Positions 1 to 11,652 of a stretch of DNA of 64,000 nucleotides are shown piece by piece (the stretch's first letter is position 1; each line of letters begins with the position of its first letter). Source of the stretch: Eudromia elegans (Eukaryota > Chordata > Aves > Tinamiformes > Tinamidae); assembly GCA_003342815.1 (NCBI GenBank), contig PTEX01000060.1:3284896-3348895 (forward strand). Direction: 5' to 3'. The translations under genes were made by a program, and so were the position numbers. A model generated the notes under the pieces. It searched no databases and was not told where the DNA came from. It saw only the letters and a list, made by a program, of their open reading frames with translations.

Positions 1-203
1 GTGGGGACTTTGCTTCAAAACATTTCCTGGAATGAGGCTGAAAGTGTATTAGCTTTATGGTGTAGATAAACTAGCTATTGATGGGGAAAATGATGAGGAA
101 CATAAATGGTTACCTTTTCATTTTTTAAAGAAAAAAAAATTGTTCAGATTTATATGGTAATATGAAAGGAAAGGGAAAATCCTGTAGGCATTTTAAGATT
201 TTT

Positions 204-490
204 CATAGAATCATTGAATGGTTGAGGTTGGAAGGGACCTCTAGAGATCCTGTAGTCCAACCCCCTGCTCCAGCAGGGACAACCAGAACACGGGGCACAG
301 GGTGGCATCCAGGTGGGTTTGGAAGACCTCCAGAGAAGGAGACTCCACAAACTCTCTGGGCAGCCTCTTCCACGGCTCTGTCACCCTCACAGGAAAGAAG
401 TTCTTCATCACATGGAGATGGAACTGCCTGGGTTTCCACTTATGTCTATTACCCCTTGTCCTATCACTGGTCACCACTGAGAAGAGTTTT
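204..490 (-). mobile_element. CR1 LINE fragment, 3' end
   Basis: Starts with TCATAGAATCATTGAATGG and GGTTGGAAGGGACCT, the inverted CR1 3' end. It continues into the terminal coding part of ORF2: on the minus strand [15 protein letters not shown]-like PVRVTEPW and RLPREFVESPSLEVF are readable, followed by frame loss. It is 5'-truncated as usual for CR1 and a moderately old copy. Confidence 0.93.
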
Positions 491-2673
491 AAATAAGTTA
501 ATTTTTAATAAGCTAACCTAAAAAAGGTGAAACAACCTTCCTGTAAGAACTGCTGTGGATACTGTCAGGAATAATACTTAAAAGATTATGACGGAAGGGA
601 ACTTTTCTTCTATCTGATGTTTTTTACTAATGCTGTATTATATACTGCCAAGATAAGAGCAACCTTGCCTTGGCTGAAATTTAAAAGTTACTTTATAAAA
701 AGTGAAACATAAATTAATTCTAGACATAAAAAATAAGAGCTTTGAACTTACCAAGGTTTGTTTTAAAAATAAATTGAGGATATATCTCATCTAAAAGTAC
801 AGAAGCTTCACAGAAATTAAGTCCTTCCATTAAAATACTAAACAAGAATTTCTTTTCCGTTTTTAGCCAAAATTAGTTTTCTATACAATACTGAACACAC
901 TTACTTTTCTCTTCACTTCTCAGGTTATCTGGGGTCAAAGGAATCCTTATATCACTGACAACAGTATTCTAGTTTTTTTTCTAAATCTTGAGACCCTTAA
1001 AAATTGAGTCATATATTACAGTAAAGCTCCTTCTTGCTTATATATATATATAAATTAATATATATATGAATATAAACTATTAAGATAATGACATCTCTGC
1101 TGATTTTCCATTTGAAAACACTCTTCAGTTAACTTCAATGTCTTTCTGATATATTGCAATCTGTCTAGTTCAGTGACATTATCTTGAATCACAAAGAAAT
1201 CAAGCCTGTAGGTAAAGTAGTTGCTCCCTTGCACTTTATATAATTGTATGCCGGGATTCCCAGTTCAGTTAAGAACTATGACTTCATGACAGAGTAATTC
1301 AGATACACTGTGATCATGAAAGAATAGCCTCATGTGTACTTGCTCGAAGAGCCTTATCAACTGTTTGAATGTTTTCTTAATTATACTTTCCACAGAAATG
1401 AACAGAAACATTTAGTGGACGTAATGAGTTTGATAGTTTAAGATTACAGACTATACCATAAAAGTATATTTTCAAGATGTCATATGGAAATCCACAGACC
1501 CAACTGGCTTCAGCTGACTGCTACAAAATCCAGTAACATTGGCTATGGGCTTCTACTGTAATACATCAAAAGTGACACAAAAGCAGAGCCCAACTCAAGG
1601 TCAGGGGTAGCAAGGCGAAAACCAATTCAAAGTACATTTAATTTAGGTCAGTTCAGGCCACGAAATTCTAGGCTGACTCAAATCTCCAAGTGGTTCAAAG
1701 AGCTCTGATTTAGACACTGTCTGCTCTGGATTCTGCAGCACATGTTCACCTATTGGACAAGTCCTCTAGGATGAATCAAAGACCATAGTTCCCTGCTGTG
1801 GTTACCTGAAGCAGAAGGGACACAGACATGAGTATGGGCCATATGCTTTACAATTCAATTAGCACCTTTTCCCCAGTGTGTTAATGGCAGAGTCTCAATC
1901 AAATATCTACAGCAAGAGTTTCTTGATTGAATCTAAAGGCCAGGGTTATTTGCAGGTAATTGAAAATTGGAAGTATTATAATTTTGCAGAATAAAAGTGC
2001 CAAGGTATAATTAGATACATGGCTAAGGAAGGTTCAACATGATGAATTGACAAGTTGCTGCTATTTACACCCAGAGCCAGGTACAGTTAAGATTTTCTTC
2101 TGATTTACGTGATATGCGACTATCAAATACACAAGGCAGGGCTCATTCCTGAGGAAATGAAAATAAATTCCCCCAAATCTTAGAATTGTTTGGTTAGAAA
2201 AGATAGTCTTCCATGGTTGAACATTATGCACGTGATGAAGCTTAAATATTCAAAATTATATCGAGAACTTAAGACAGAAGCCCAATGAAATTGGACAAAA
2301 ACAATGAAATTTTTACTCCTAAATCACTTTGGCCTTCCTGTAAAGACATTCCTTTCTGAAGTGGCATATTTAAAACAAAAGGAATGAAATATAGGTTTTC
2401 AGGAAGAAAAACAATGAATAGGTAATTGAGACCAAGTAAATCTGATTCATTCCATACATTTGCTTTGTTTTTTGGAGCTCAAGAAAACATCCTTAATGTT
2501 GCCACTATTTATCATGCTAAAATCTATTCAAGTCCTCACACGCCAGGAGGAAAATTTTTCTGTTTATATCTGTTTCAGGGAAATCTATTTTAATTTATCA
2601 GTTTTTCTGTTGTGTAGCATATTTACATCAGTACTGTCTAAATATTTTACAAATGTAGATTAAATCAATCTTC

Positions 2674-3910
2674 ACAGAATCATAGAATCATAGAATGGCT
2701 AGGGTTGGAAGGGACCTCTAGAGGTCATCTAGTCCAACCCCCCTGCACACGCAGGGTCCCCTAGAGCATGTGGCACAGGGTGATGTCCAGGCGGGTTTTG
2801 AAGATCTCCAGAGAAGGAGACTCCACCACCTCTCTGGGCAGCCTGGTCCAGGGCTCTGTCACCCTCACTGTTAAGAAATTATTTCTCAAGTTCCTGTGGA
2901 ACTTTTGGTGCCTCAATTTGTGGCCGTTTCCTCTAGTTCTATCACTGGCCACCACTGAGAAGAGGCCAGCCCCATCCTCCTCACTCCCTGTCTTGAGATA
3001 TTTATATACATTGATCAGATCCCCTCTCAGTCTTCTCTTCTCCAGGCTGAAGAGGCCCAGCTCTCTCAGCCTTTGCTCATAGGGCAGATGTTCCAGGCCC
3101 CTAATCATCTTTGTGGCCCTGCGCTGGACTCTCTCCAGCAGCTCCACATCCCTCCTGCACTGGGGAGCCCAAAACTGCACACAGTACTCGAGGTGCGGCC
3201 TCACCAGGGCTGAGTAGAGGGGCAGAATCACCTCCCTCGACCTGCTGGAGACGCTCTGCTTAATGCACCCCAAGATCCCATTGGCCTTCTTGGCCACGAG
3301 GGCACACTGCTGCCTCATGGTCAACTTGTCGTCCAACATGATGTCCAGGTCTCTTTCTACAGAGCTGCTCTCCAGGAGATCAGTCCCCAGGGACTAGGGT
3401 CTAGGTCTAGGGTTATTCCTGCCCAGGTGCAGGACCCTACACTTGCCCTTGTTGAACTTCATGAGGTTACTCGCCGCCCAGCTGTCCAGTCTGTCCAGGT
3501 CCCTCTGGATGGCAGCGCAGCCCTCAGGGCTGTCAGCTATTCCTCCCAGTTTGGTATCAGCAGCAAACTTGCTGAGGGAGCACTCCATCCCTTCATCTAG
3601 GTCGTTAATGAATAAATTGAACAGGACCGGACCGAGGACTGACCCCTGGGGGACACCACTATCCACAGGCCTCTAGCTGGACTTGGCACCGCTGATTACC
3701 ACTCTCTGGGCCCTGTCATTTAGCCTAGTTAGTTCCTAATCCACCTCACTGTCCACTCATCTATGCCACTCTTCTGGAGCTTGCCCAGGAGGATGCTGTG
3801 ATGGACGGTGTCAAAAGCTTTGCTGAAGTCCAGATAGATGACATCCACTGCTCTGCCCTCATCTATCCATCTAGTCACACTATCATAGAAGGCTATCAGG
3901 TTAGTCAACC
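2674..3910 (-). mobile_element. CR1 LINE, 1.24-kb 5'-truncated copy with reverse transcriptase remnant
   Basis: The longest transposon here. The minus-strand 3' end (two octamers at 2675-2695) is followed by a short 3' UTR and then the C-terminal half of CR1 ORF2. Recognisable parts, in coding order, are [16 protein letters not shown] (about 3850-3800), [14 protein letters not shown] and the F-A-x-D-T-K active-site block (about 3655-3545), then [16 protein letters not shown] and the terminal [15 protein letters not shown]. It cannot move: the 5' part is missing, stops occur near 3735-3725 and at 3394-3396, and the FADD-type box reads FAAD. Confidence 0.96.
2761..3860 (-). pseudogene. CR1 ORF2 reverse transcriptase, broken C-terminal part
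   Basis: ORF2 of CR1 encodes an endonuclease-reverse transcriptase used for target-primed retrotransposition. Only the RT palm/thumb and C-terminal part remain. The two long open pieces (3394-3666 and 2761-3339) are in the same frame, split by a TAG at 3394-3396 after RPRP. The first catalytic aspartate of the FADD box is Ala (GCT, minus strand, 3559-3561), a second independent lesion. Further stops lie upstream near 3725-3735. Confidence 0.9.
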
Positions 3911-4927
3911 TTCATAATGCTGCTATTATAAGAGAAAAATCATTTTGCTCACTGCAGAAATGGTGACATTTAGAGCACAGCAGCTATTACTACAGCAAAC
4001 AGCATCACCATGATATAATTCAAGGGCCAAAATAGAGAAGAAGCCAAAGCAGCTTTAAAAGTTAGCACAGAGCCTTACCCAGTGTACATCTTCCAGAGTA
4101 ATGAACGGTGACTGAGAGATGAAAGATGAATATAAAAATCAAACAAATAAAATGTTGTCAAACTGAAAAAAATAAGAAGTGCTTGAGAGGGTAAGATTTA
4201 AAATCTAACTTCCCAAACTGTTCAAACTAATTATAAAGAAGGTGACATTAGTAAAAAAAATGTATTCAGAGTCACAGTGAAAAAACAAAAAATATTAAAC
4301 ACTCATTTATTTAAGAACTCTAAGAACTATCAAGCTTTGTGAAATTCATGATCCTAGCAGCTTTAGACAAAGAAAGATTTCTTTTTACGCCCCATTACCA
4401 TTCTGTTGAAATATTTGTTTATCACCCATAGCTTTATATCAAATTTTATATTTATTATGCAGTGCTATGTCACTTATGCTTTATTACATATCTATATAAA
4501 GCCAACTCTTGACTCCAGTTTGCTCCCTCTTGGCTAGACTGCACCTATTTGGTAAAAGTCTTTAGAGCACCAATTGTTTCTCAGAAATTCATCATTTTCT
4601 CCCATCCTTTTCTCACAATCAAAACAAGAAGATATTTTTTTCCCTGTAGCATTTATTTAAGCACCTTTCATGTGCTAAATTCATGTATGTTGGCTTGACT
4701 TGGGTCACAGAGAAAAGAGCCAAGGTTTTTCCTCAGCCGCCTGTTCTGGTATCACCAAAAACGGTCTGAATTCTGGACAACCCTAAACAGGAAAGCACCA
4801 AAAGAGCTGCATGGCCATATGTAAAACAATCCAAAGATCTGGCTATAACTCATGGAAATATAACCTAACTTCTACAGGAAATAACTTGTGTGTACCTGCA
4901 GCAGCACAGGTTAGCATTAATAGGATT

Positions 4928-4972
4928 AATTAATTAATTATTAGTAACATAATTAATTAATTATTAGTAACA
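4928..4972. repeat. 22-bp tandem duplication
   Basis: AATTAATTAATTATTAGTAA followed by CA occurs at 4928-4949 and 4951-4972, identical with one spacer base. Confidence 0.95.
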
Positions 4973-7900
4973 GTAATTCGAAAGAGCATTAACAGCACAT
5001 TAATAGCAAAGCATTAATAATTATAATGATTTGGAAGACCAATAGGAGACTGAAGAATCCATATGAGGAATCCATTGGGAGCAAAAGAAGCATAAAGCAT
5101 GTCCTTCTCTAGCTCTTAGTAGTATGATGGAAGCAGAGGGAGGAAGGAATCAGGTACCTCAGCCAATTTAGATGCAATAAGACATGTAGATGAAAGCAAA
5201 TGTAGCTTAAAATGAAATTGCATTATAAATTAATACAATTGCAATATAAATTAAATAGACTTTTGCAAGTGATGCAGCAAAGCTGGCATCCAAGTTAGTT
5301 TTTACTTAATTCTACAGCCTTTTGGAAAGCATTAAGAAGAAATAAATAAGGTTTATTCTGTGCAATAGAGAAATTGAGATGATTCATACAGTATTAAATT
5401 AATGGTTTTCATTATACAAAGAGATCTAAAATTTACAGCCAAAGAATAAAGAACAAGCAAACTCCCACAAATGTTTAATTGTGCTTAAAACACCACAGAA
5501 TAATCCATTTTGTACCACTGAAACTTCCTATCAAATTTACTTCCACGACCCAAGCTTGGAAAGCCAATTTTTTTCCAAGTCACTGAGCCTAGAAAAGAGC
5601 TAATTAGCTCTTTTTTCAATTATTTCTTGCAGGTCCAGATTATAATGAACAGCATACAACCTAATAAGAGAACAGCATACAATATGATAAAACCTTTTCC
5701 TTTATCTCATTTAAGAAAAGCAAATCTCTTTTTTTTTTAAAAAAAAAGAATGATTCCTCACAAGTCGATATTTTCTCAAACTGTTGAGTTGAAAGGCATA
5801 TAACTTTTACAGAATGTCAATAATACCAAAAGATTTAAATACATGAATAAAAATAATGAACGTGTTAGTGAGACAAACTAGGGATTTTACCAGATGAAAA
5901 AAAGGAAATGTCTTTGGTAGATGACTAGAAACTTTACATCTGAAATAGCTCTATGAATACTGGTCACTCTGGTGAGGTCCCTTCCTTCTGTTTGAAGGCA
6001 CTCAGAGATTTTTGGAGCAAAGTCAATTAGCAGTGATAGTAATGAAACAGAAATGCACTGAAGGTACCTTCAAGGTCCATCCACATTGTGTAAAAAGAAA
6101 AAAAAAATAGGGAGAAAGTTTCCTTATGCTGGTGAGCCTACAATTAAATGAAATAATTTGCTGGGAAACATTCACCAGAGACATCTGTAGGAATCAACAT
6201 CCTTCCTTTGGGCATATCTGAAATTCCTGACAGTGCTGAAAAGTTAGGTGCTCAACTCATATTGAAATGTCAAAATCATAATAATTATATTTAACATTTT
6301 ATCACTGTCTAAGCTGCCTTATCTGGAAAGCTATTTTGGAGCCTATCTGCTGAATTATATTCCCTTTAAGCTAAATGATATGCTGATTGGTGCATTATTA
6401 TAAACTTGCACAGCTTGCTCAGTTTCAGCGGATTTTCTTCTATCTTTTGCAATATTTAGCAGAGCCCAAGCCTTGCTCCTACCTTGTCACCTACCTTGTA
6501 CTGCAGGCCAAAGGTGCCTGTAAGCTTGATTTTAATGTGTTTCCTGGGCCAGGAGAGGATGCTCATACATTGAAATGAGCATGGCTATCCCATGGCCCAG
6601 TGATGACAATATTTTCTTAGCCAGGATAACACCACAAAAGTGAAGAAGCTTGTACCAAATCAAAATGCTGTTGAGAAAGCCAGATCTTCCAGCCTACTCT
6701 TCCAGCTAGGAAGGGGGAGGAAGGTTTTCCATGTGTTTGCCTATCATCTGCCTCATTTTGATTTTAGAGAGTGTTCAAGCAGGCACATCCTGATCAGAAA
6801 GAAAAGCCTATTTGCAAAGCAAAGATTGCACATACTGTGGTGCACTTCATTAGCCTGGACTCAGCAGATATTTTTCACCTTGATGTTTCTTATTGACTGG
6901 CCTAAATAAGTCCCTCTTTGGTAGCCCTAAAATGTCCCATTCCTGAGAGACGTAACCCTTTCCATGCATTGCACAGGCACAAGGTGGCTAATTGAGAATC
7001 ACCTATTTTCACAATAATCACCTTCTGCTTATTAATATATTACACATCAGATGTTGAGGGCTGCAACATAGCCCACAGGCTTTTTTCACTCTACTGCCAT
7101 TACTTCTCTTTAAAGTGTTTTGTTGCATTATTGTTTGTGTGTTTGTTAAGAAAAATAAATACTAATGTAAAATTGATATAAACGCATATAAGCATTGATT
7201 TATGGGAATTAATCATGTTGACTGAACATTTTGACAGTAGTATAAATGCATCTGTATTTATGGCTTCTAAGACTGTAACTGTGGCTACAAACTGTCCAGG
7301 ATCCAGACCTGGCATGAGAAATGACAACCCGAACTCCTTCCTGGTGGAAACCACACAAGAGGAAGTGTAAAATAAGTACAGAGCTTAATTAAAGTGGAAG
7401 AAAAGTCAGATTTGTAAGAGGAAAGACCAGAACGCTGAGTTCTGATTTTTGAAATGAAAACAGACAAATGAAAAAAGAAGCGAGGAAATCTTTTAAGAAA
7501 GCTGAATGCAAAGGAACACAGAAATTTGAGGTGACTTTTCCACCCTTTCCACAGTTTAAAATTTCCAGCAAAGGGACTTGATTCTCCTCTGCTTTCCACC
7601 AGTGGTGTTGTTCTAGTTGCTTTTGGCTCTGGTCCTTATATATGCTCTGCACAATAGTTTCTATGTTAGGAACAAACAAGCTGACAAAAACAACTCCTAT
7701 TAAGCAATGATATCTAAAAAGATGGATCCAGCAATATGATTGGTTGTTTGGAGAAATAATTACCTTCATGCATGGGAACCACAAAAAAGAGACGTGGACC
7801 AAAAAAAACAGACAGATGAGGGACGTTAATTAGGAGCTTTAAAAAGATAACCAAGAGTTGAGCTAGCAGAAAGATTAGAAACTGCGGGGCTAGCTTATTA

Positions 7901-8643
7901 TTTACATGTTTTTGATCATTTAAGCTTAATCTCTTTATTATACATCCTCTTTGTCTTTCTCTGCTCTTTATTTTCAGCTATAGTTACTTCTGCAGTCCAA
8001 AAATGACAATGTTATCAAATGCTTGTAGAAAAAAAATGCATTTTTTATTATAACAAAAGGATGCATTTATTTGGGGATAAAATTGATTTTCCGCAAAGTC
8101 ACAAAAATTTAAAGACATTAGTAAGAAAACATGATGTCTTCTGTTGGATACTAATTTCTTTATCAGGAGTAGTCTTCATCTTTCGAAGGAATAGAGATAA
8201 CGTCAAGAGAGTTTGCATCATTTTAATATTATAATTTGCTTTTAGATATCTTGATAAACTAGAAAGCTCTTGATGCTCCAAATGAAATCTTCCTATTTTA
8301 TGTGACTTGAAAGGAAGAAAGACTTAATGAACCCACAGCACATTTTGAAAAATGGTAATTTAAGTAAGTTACAGTATATGCACTGAATTCTGAAGTAAAA
8401 AATGTGTGCATGTAATCTACTATAATCCACTAGAGTGTGATTGCCACTCTTGATTTGTTCTTCTGGAAAAGAGTAACTATAACTGTAAGGGCAACTGGGT
8501 AACTGTAAAGGATACAATTAATTGATTTGTTTATAATTCTATCCAATAATGATTTTTTTGCATCTGAAAATATTTATATACATACAAATATTAATTGTTT
8601 AAATGTATAATATATGAAATATAGCAAGAAAATTAATACTTAC

Positions 8644-8697
8644 ATAAGGGATTGTGTCCAAAGTGTCTGTGTTGACAATTATAGGGGCAGGGCTCGC
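8644..8697 (-). CDS. DLG2: DLG2 (PSD-93) internal coding exon, pre-PDZ1 linker, 54 bp
   Basis: On the minus strand the exon reads as 18 codons, ASPAPIIVNTDTLDTIPY, in phase 0 at both ends. This matches what I know of vertebrate DLG2 (PSD-93), where the peptide sits immediately before VNGTE and PDZ1 and is shared by isoforms with different N-termini. The 3' splice site is a long T tract followed by ATCTTTCAG at the 8698 boundary, and the 5' splice site is TAT|GTAAGTA at 8644/8643. DLG2 is a membrane-associated guanylate kinase scaffold at postsynaptic densities that binds NMDA receptor and potassium channel tails through its PDZ domains. This exon carries no domain of its own. PDZ1 and everything downstream would lie beyond position 1; I looked for the PDZ1 exon in 1-8643 and did not find it. 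Paralogues differ at this segment, so DLG2 is preferred over DLG1/3/4. Confidence 0.95.
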
Positions 8698-8740
8698 CTG
8701 AAAGATAAAAAAAAAAAAAAAAAGAGAGAAATTTAATATT
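8698..8740 (-). promoter_or_regulatory. DLG2: 3' splice site with 17-T homopolymer tract for the DLG2 54-bp exon
   Basis: On the minus strand the intron ends in a pyrimidine run containing 17 consecutive T (plus-strand A run 8707-8723) followed by ATCTTTCAG. It is the acceptor that all the alternative first exons here would use. A homopolymer this long is prone to length variation. Confidence 0.85.
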
Positions 8741-9069
8741 GAAATGCCTCTAATGATATGTTAAAAGCATAACTGCCTAGTTTTCCATTGAACTCACATT
8801 CCAGATACTATTCAGTCAGTTTCAGGATAGAAGAAAACATTTAAAACCTCCAATTCACAACTCGGTGTGTTTTTTCTTTCTCCCTACATTAGGCTTTGGA
8901 TCACAAACCAGGTATGTTATATTGTTTAACTTTAAGTAAACTGTAAAATACATGAAACATTCATGTTAAAATCAGAGGACTTTAAGGACAAAATGTTCCA
9001 TTTCTCTTGTTTTTACAAATTCATTTTTTGGGTTTGGACAAAACAAAGACTATCAGTTGATCTTTGTAG

Positions 9070-9123
9070 ATGTCAAAAGACAGTATTTTTTGACCTCTGC
9101 AGAGGTCAAAAATACAGTATTTT
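9070..9123. repeat. Imperfect duplication around the ER6-like palindrome
   Basis: 'Atgtcaaaagacagtatttt' (9070-9089) recurs as 'aggtcaaaaatacagtatttt' (9103-9123). The second copy carries the AGGTCA half-site. Confidence 0.6.
9087..9112. promoter_or_regulatory. Perfect 26-bp palindrome with everted nuclear-receptor half-sites (ER6-like)
   Basis: TGACCTCTGCAGAGGTCA (9091-9108) is a perfect palindrome. It pairs TGACCT and AGGTCA half-sites everted with a 6-bp spacer, the ER6 layout used by some RXR heterodimers, and is extended by T5/A5. It lies about 400 bp upstream of the DLG2 54-bp exon in minus-strand terms. Function is inferred only. Confidence 0.35.
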
Positions 9124-10029
9124 ATGTGTTTCTACTACTTATGTATACAGTACAAATATCTTTTTTTTGTATGCATACAGATACCACTTACCTATATTAT
9201 AGCTAACCACATCCTGCATCACTCAGGCATAACTCAGTTGATTTTTAATTTGAAATATGGATCAGGTTAATAAATATTTATTATGAATTTGAAAAGTCCC
9301 TAAGCCTGATCTTTGACTTGCTGATTAAACCCATGCCCACCTTTGAAGCCCCTTGAAACGCCATAAGTCCCTTCCCCTCCCTACCAGGGCCCAGTAATTC
9401 AAAGCCAGGCTCTGATGTGGCTGATTTCTGAATCAAAAGTAGTAATCATGGGGACACCATAAAGCGGTAATAGTTAGGGGATGAGGAAAACTCAATTACT
9501 CTATTCCTTCTTATGAGCACAAGCAGACCCTGGTCACCCCTTTTACTTATTAATCACCTTCAGGATGATTACGGATGATCATTGTGGGAGAAATAGAAAA
9601 GTCTTAGACCTTGAGACTAGTGTCATGCTAAGAAAACTTGTTCAGATTTGTTTGAGGAATTCAAGATTTGTTTCTCCAGTACAATTGTTTAAAAGGAATT
9701 TTTTTTTTTAAAATGCAAATATTTCTAAAGACAAATCTAGCCATGATGTTGCCTCCAAAAAAAAACTAAAGAACTTCATGAATTTCCCTGGATTTTTGAG
9801 ACTTGCTGTATCTGGTTTTGTACATCACCAAAGATGTAGATTTCACAGTCTCTGTGGGTCCCTGTTTCAGTGCCTAACTGTCCTCACTGTAAATGATTTT
9901 TCTCTTACATATAATCAGAATTTCCTTTAACATTAGCATGTTTTTGTTGCTTCTTGCCCTTTTGCTGTGCATCTCCAAGAGAAGTTTGGCTTCTTCTCCT
10001 CTTTTTAACTTAGGAGGAGGATGGCAACC

Positions 10030-10260
10030 AGAATCTTTTTACAGCCTCTAGACTGAACAAACCAAGCTGTCTCAGCCTTCTCTTGTACTTCTGCATGCAC
10101 CAGACCCTTCCACCAGCTCTTTCCACCAGCTTGATTATCCTGCAGAAAATACACTTTAGTGTATTGGAGAACCTAGAATTAGGTAAAATGCTCCAGATGC
10201 AGTCGCATGAAGAATGAGCAGAAGAGAATGAGCACTCTCTCCTTAAAATAGAAAGTTCTC
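10030..10260 (-). mobile_element. Ancient, decayed CR1 fragment
   Basis: The plus-strand text follows the CR1 inverted ORF2 template at low identity. 'Ctctagactgaacaaacc' matches the CTCCAGGCTGAACAGCCC block, 'agctgtctcagccttctc' matches AGCTCTCTCAGCCTTTC, and 'ctccagatgcagtcgcat' plus 'gagcagaagagaa' match CTCCAGGTGTGGCCTCACCAGGGCTGAGCAGAGGGG. Boundaries are approximate. Confidence 0.65.
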
Positions 10261-11616
10261 AAGCTGTCCAGGCACAATTTACCTTTGGAAAATCCATACC
10301 GCCTCTTTCTAAGCACCTTCAAGGGCTGAATCAACATGGCTTCCAGGAGGCTTCCACCAAGATGCTTCATTTGTTGGCTTCCTATCTGATCCCGACCTCC
10401 AGGCTCCCAACTGGTCGTAACCCATTTCACAGTGAAGATCTGCACATTTGAGCTACTGCTTTGAATAGTGTGTCCCCAAACACAGATCCACACACATCAC
10501 CTTTTATTCTTAGCCTTTCTGGAGGAGCTCTAAACTATTGCCTTTCTATCAAGAATATCTTTCGGGGTTCATTTTATCACTAAGACTACTCTATTACAGA
10601 TTGAAATAGTTAAACGTAAGCTATCATCAGATTGGTGGGTTTTGATTTCCAAGGTATTTATCCTGCTCAAACAAAGGAGCATGAGAAAGTTCACCAAGAG
10701 AGCAATAGTTTCAGATGGAGATAGTGACAGAGATCATTCACTCACAGCTAATATCATCTCTGTGTTTTCCATTTCTGTTATTCCTCTTTCTACTTGTGTG
10801 TGTATCTGCATGGGTGTGCATGTGCACGTGGGGGTGTTTTTTTGGGAGGGACAGGGAAAATTAATTTAACGTCAATATTTTGTTTCAGTTTAACATGGAA
10901 CAATTTTAAATATATTGATCTCCTGAGGTAGCACATTGCATTTAGCAAAAGTACAAGAAATTAAGCTCATTTTGTTAGTTATGCCCTGTTTGTAGCTTAG
11001 GCTTTAACAAGAAATGGATTTTATCATGCAGAGTTTTGAAGAAACAGTTTGCAACCACTGCAGAGAACCCTAAATATAGTGCAAGCCATGAAGCACACAA
11101 TAACATCAAAATAATCCTGTAATCACTATAGAGATACTCAAGGGATAGGTCAAGAGAAGATCAGTGGCAACACAAAGCCAGAAGGATTTTATTTCCTGGG
11201 ATGATGTGGCTGTATCTATTCTGCCTTCAACCTCATTCTTGGATACAACACATTCTTAAAACAGATACCCAGGGATCTTGCGGAGAACACTGCAAATGCC
11301 ATCACAGTATTCATCAGCTCATCAAAAACACTTTCAGTTTTGTATAAATTAAGAAGCGCAAAAAACAAACACTAAAACTCCTCCCTACTTTGTTTCTGGG
11401 ACAGCACTTCCCACTCTTTGTATCTAAGTATTTATAAACCATCTACATAAATCTGAAATTGGGCAAGAATTGAAGAAAGTGTTTTCTGGGAGAGGAAGAT
11501 AGGGGCTCTATTTGTAGTTCTACCTGCTTTATGATCTTAAGAAAGACATTTAATTACTATTAACCTGGCTTTTCCCTGGCAGAAAAACAAATAAACAAAT
11601 AAACAAATGGTAGTAA

Positions 11617-11652
11617 GTACTAAATAATCTATCTGTACTAAATAATCTATCT
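11617..11652. repeat. 18-bp perfect tandem duplication
   Basis: GTACTAAATAATCTATCT occurs twice in direct succession, after an (AAACAAAT)n-like run at 11584-11608. Confidence 0.96.

Larger units (their letters stand above)
1..8643 (-). other. DLG2: DLG2 intron downstream of the 54-bp exon (part)
   Basis: AT-rich non-coding sequence on the 3' side of the exon at 8644. It holds CR1 fragments at 0.2 and 2.7-3.9 kb, a short AT repeat near 1041-1072 and a small tandem duplication at 4928-4972. No PDZ1 exon is visible, so the intron continues beyond position 1. Apart from these I see nothing identifiable; small open frames here look like chance. Confidence 0.8.

Noticed and set aside
7389-7802. 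137-codon minus-strand open frame
   Set aside because: No recognisable domain; composition matches surrounding intron; no splice context.
1-8643. Search for the DLG2 PDZ1 exon (GGTDNPHIGDDPG region)
   Set aside because: No matching reverse-complement sequence found by eye; the intron must extend beyond the window.
9180-9245. Donor-like AG|GTAAGTGG on the minus strand with a short ATG frame
   Set aside because: The frame would leave in phase 1, incompatible with the phase-0 ASPAP exon, and the peptide is only nine codons.
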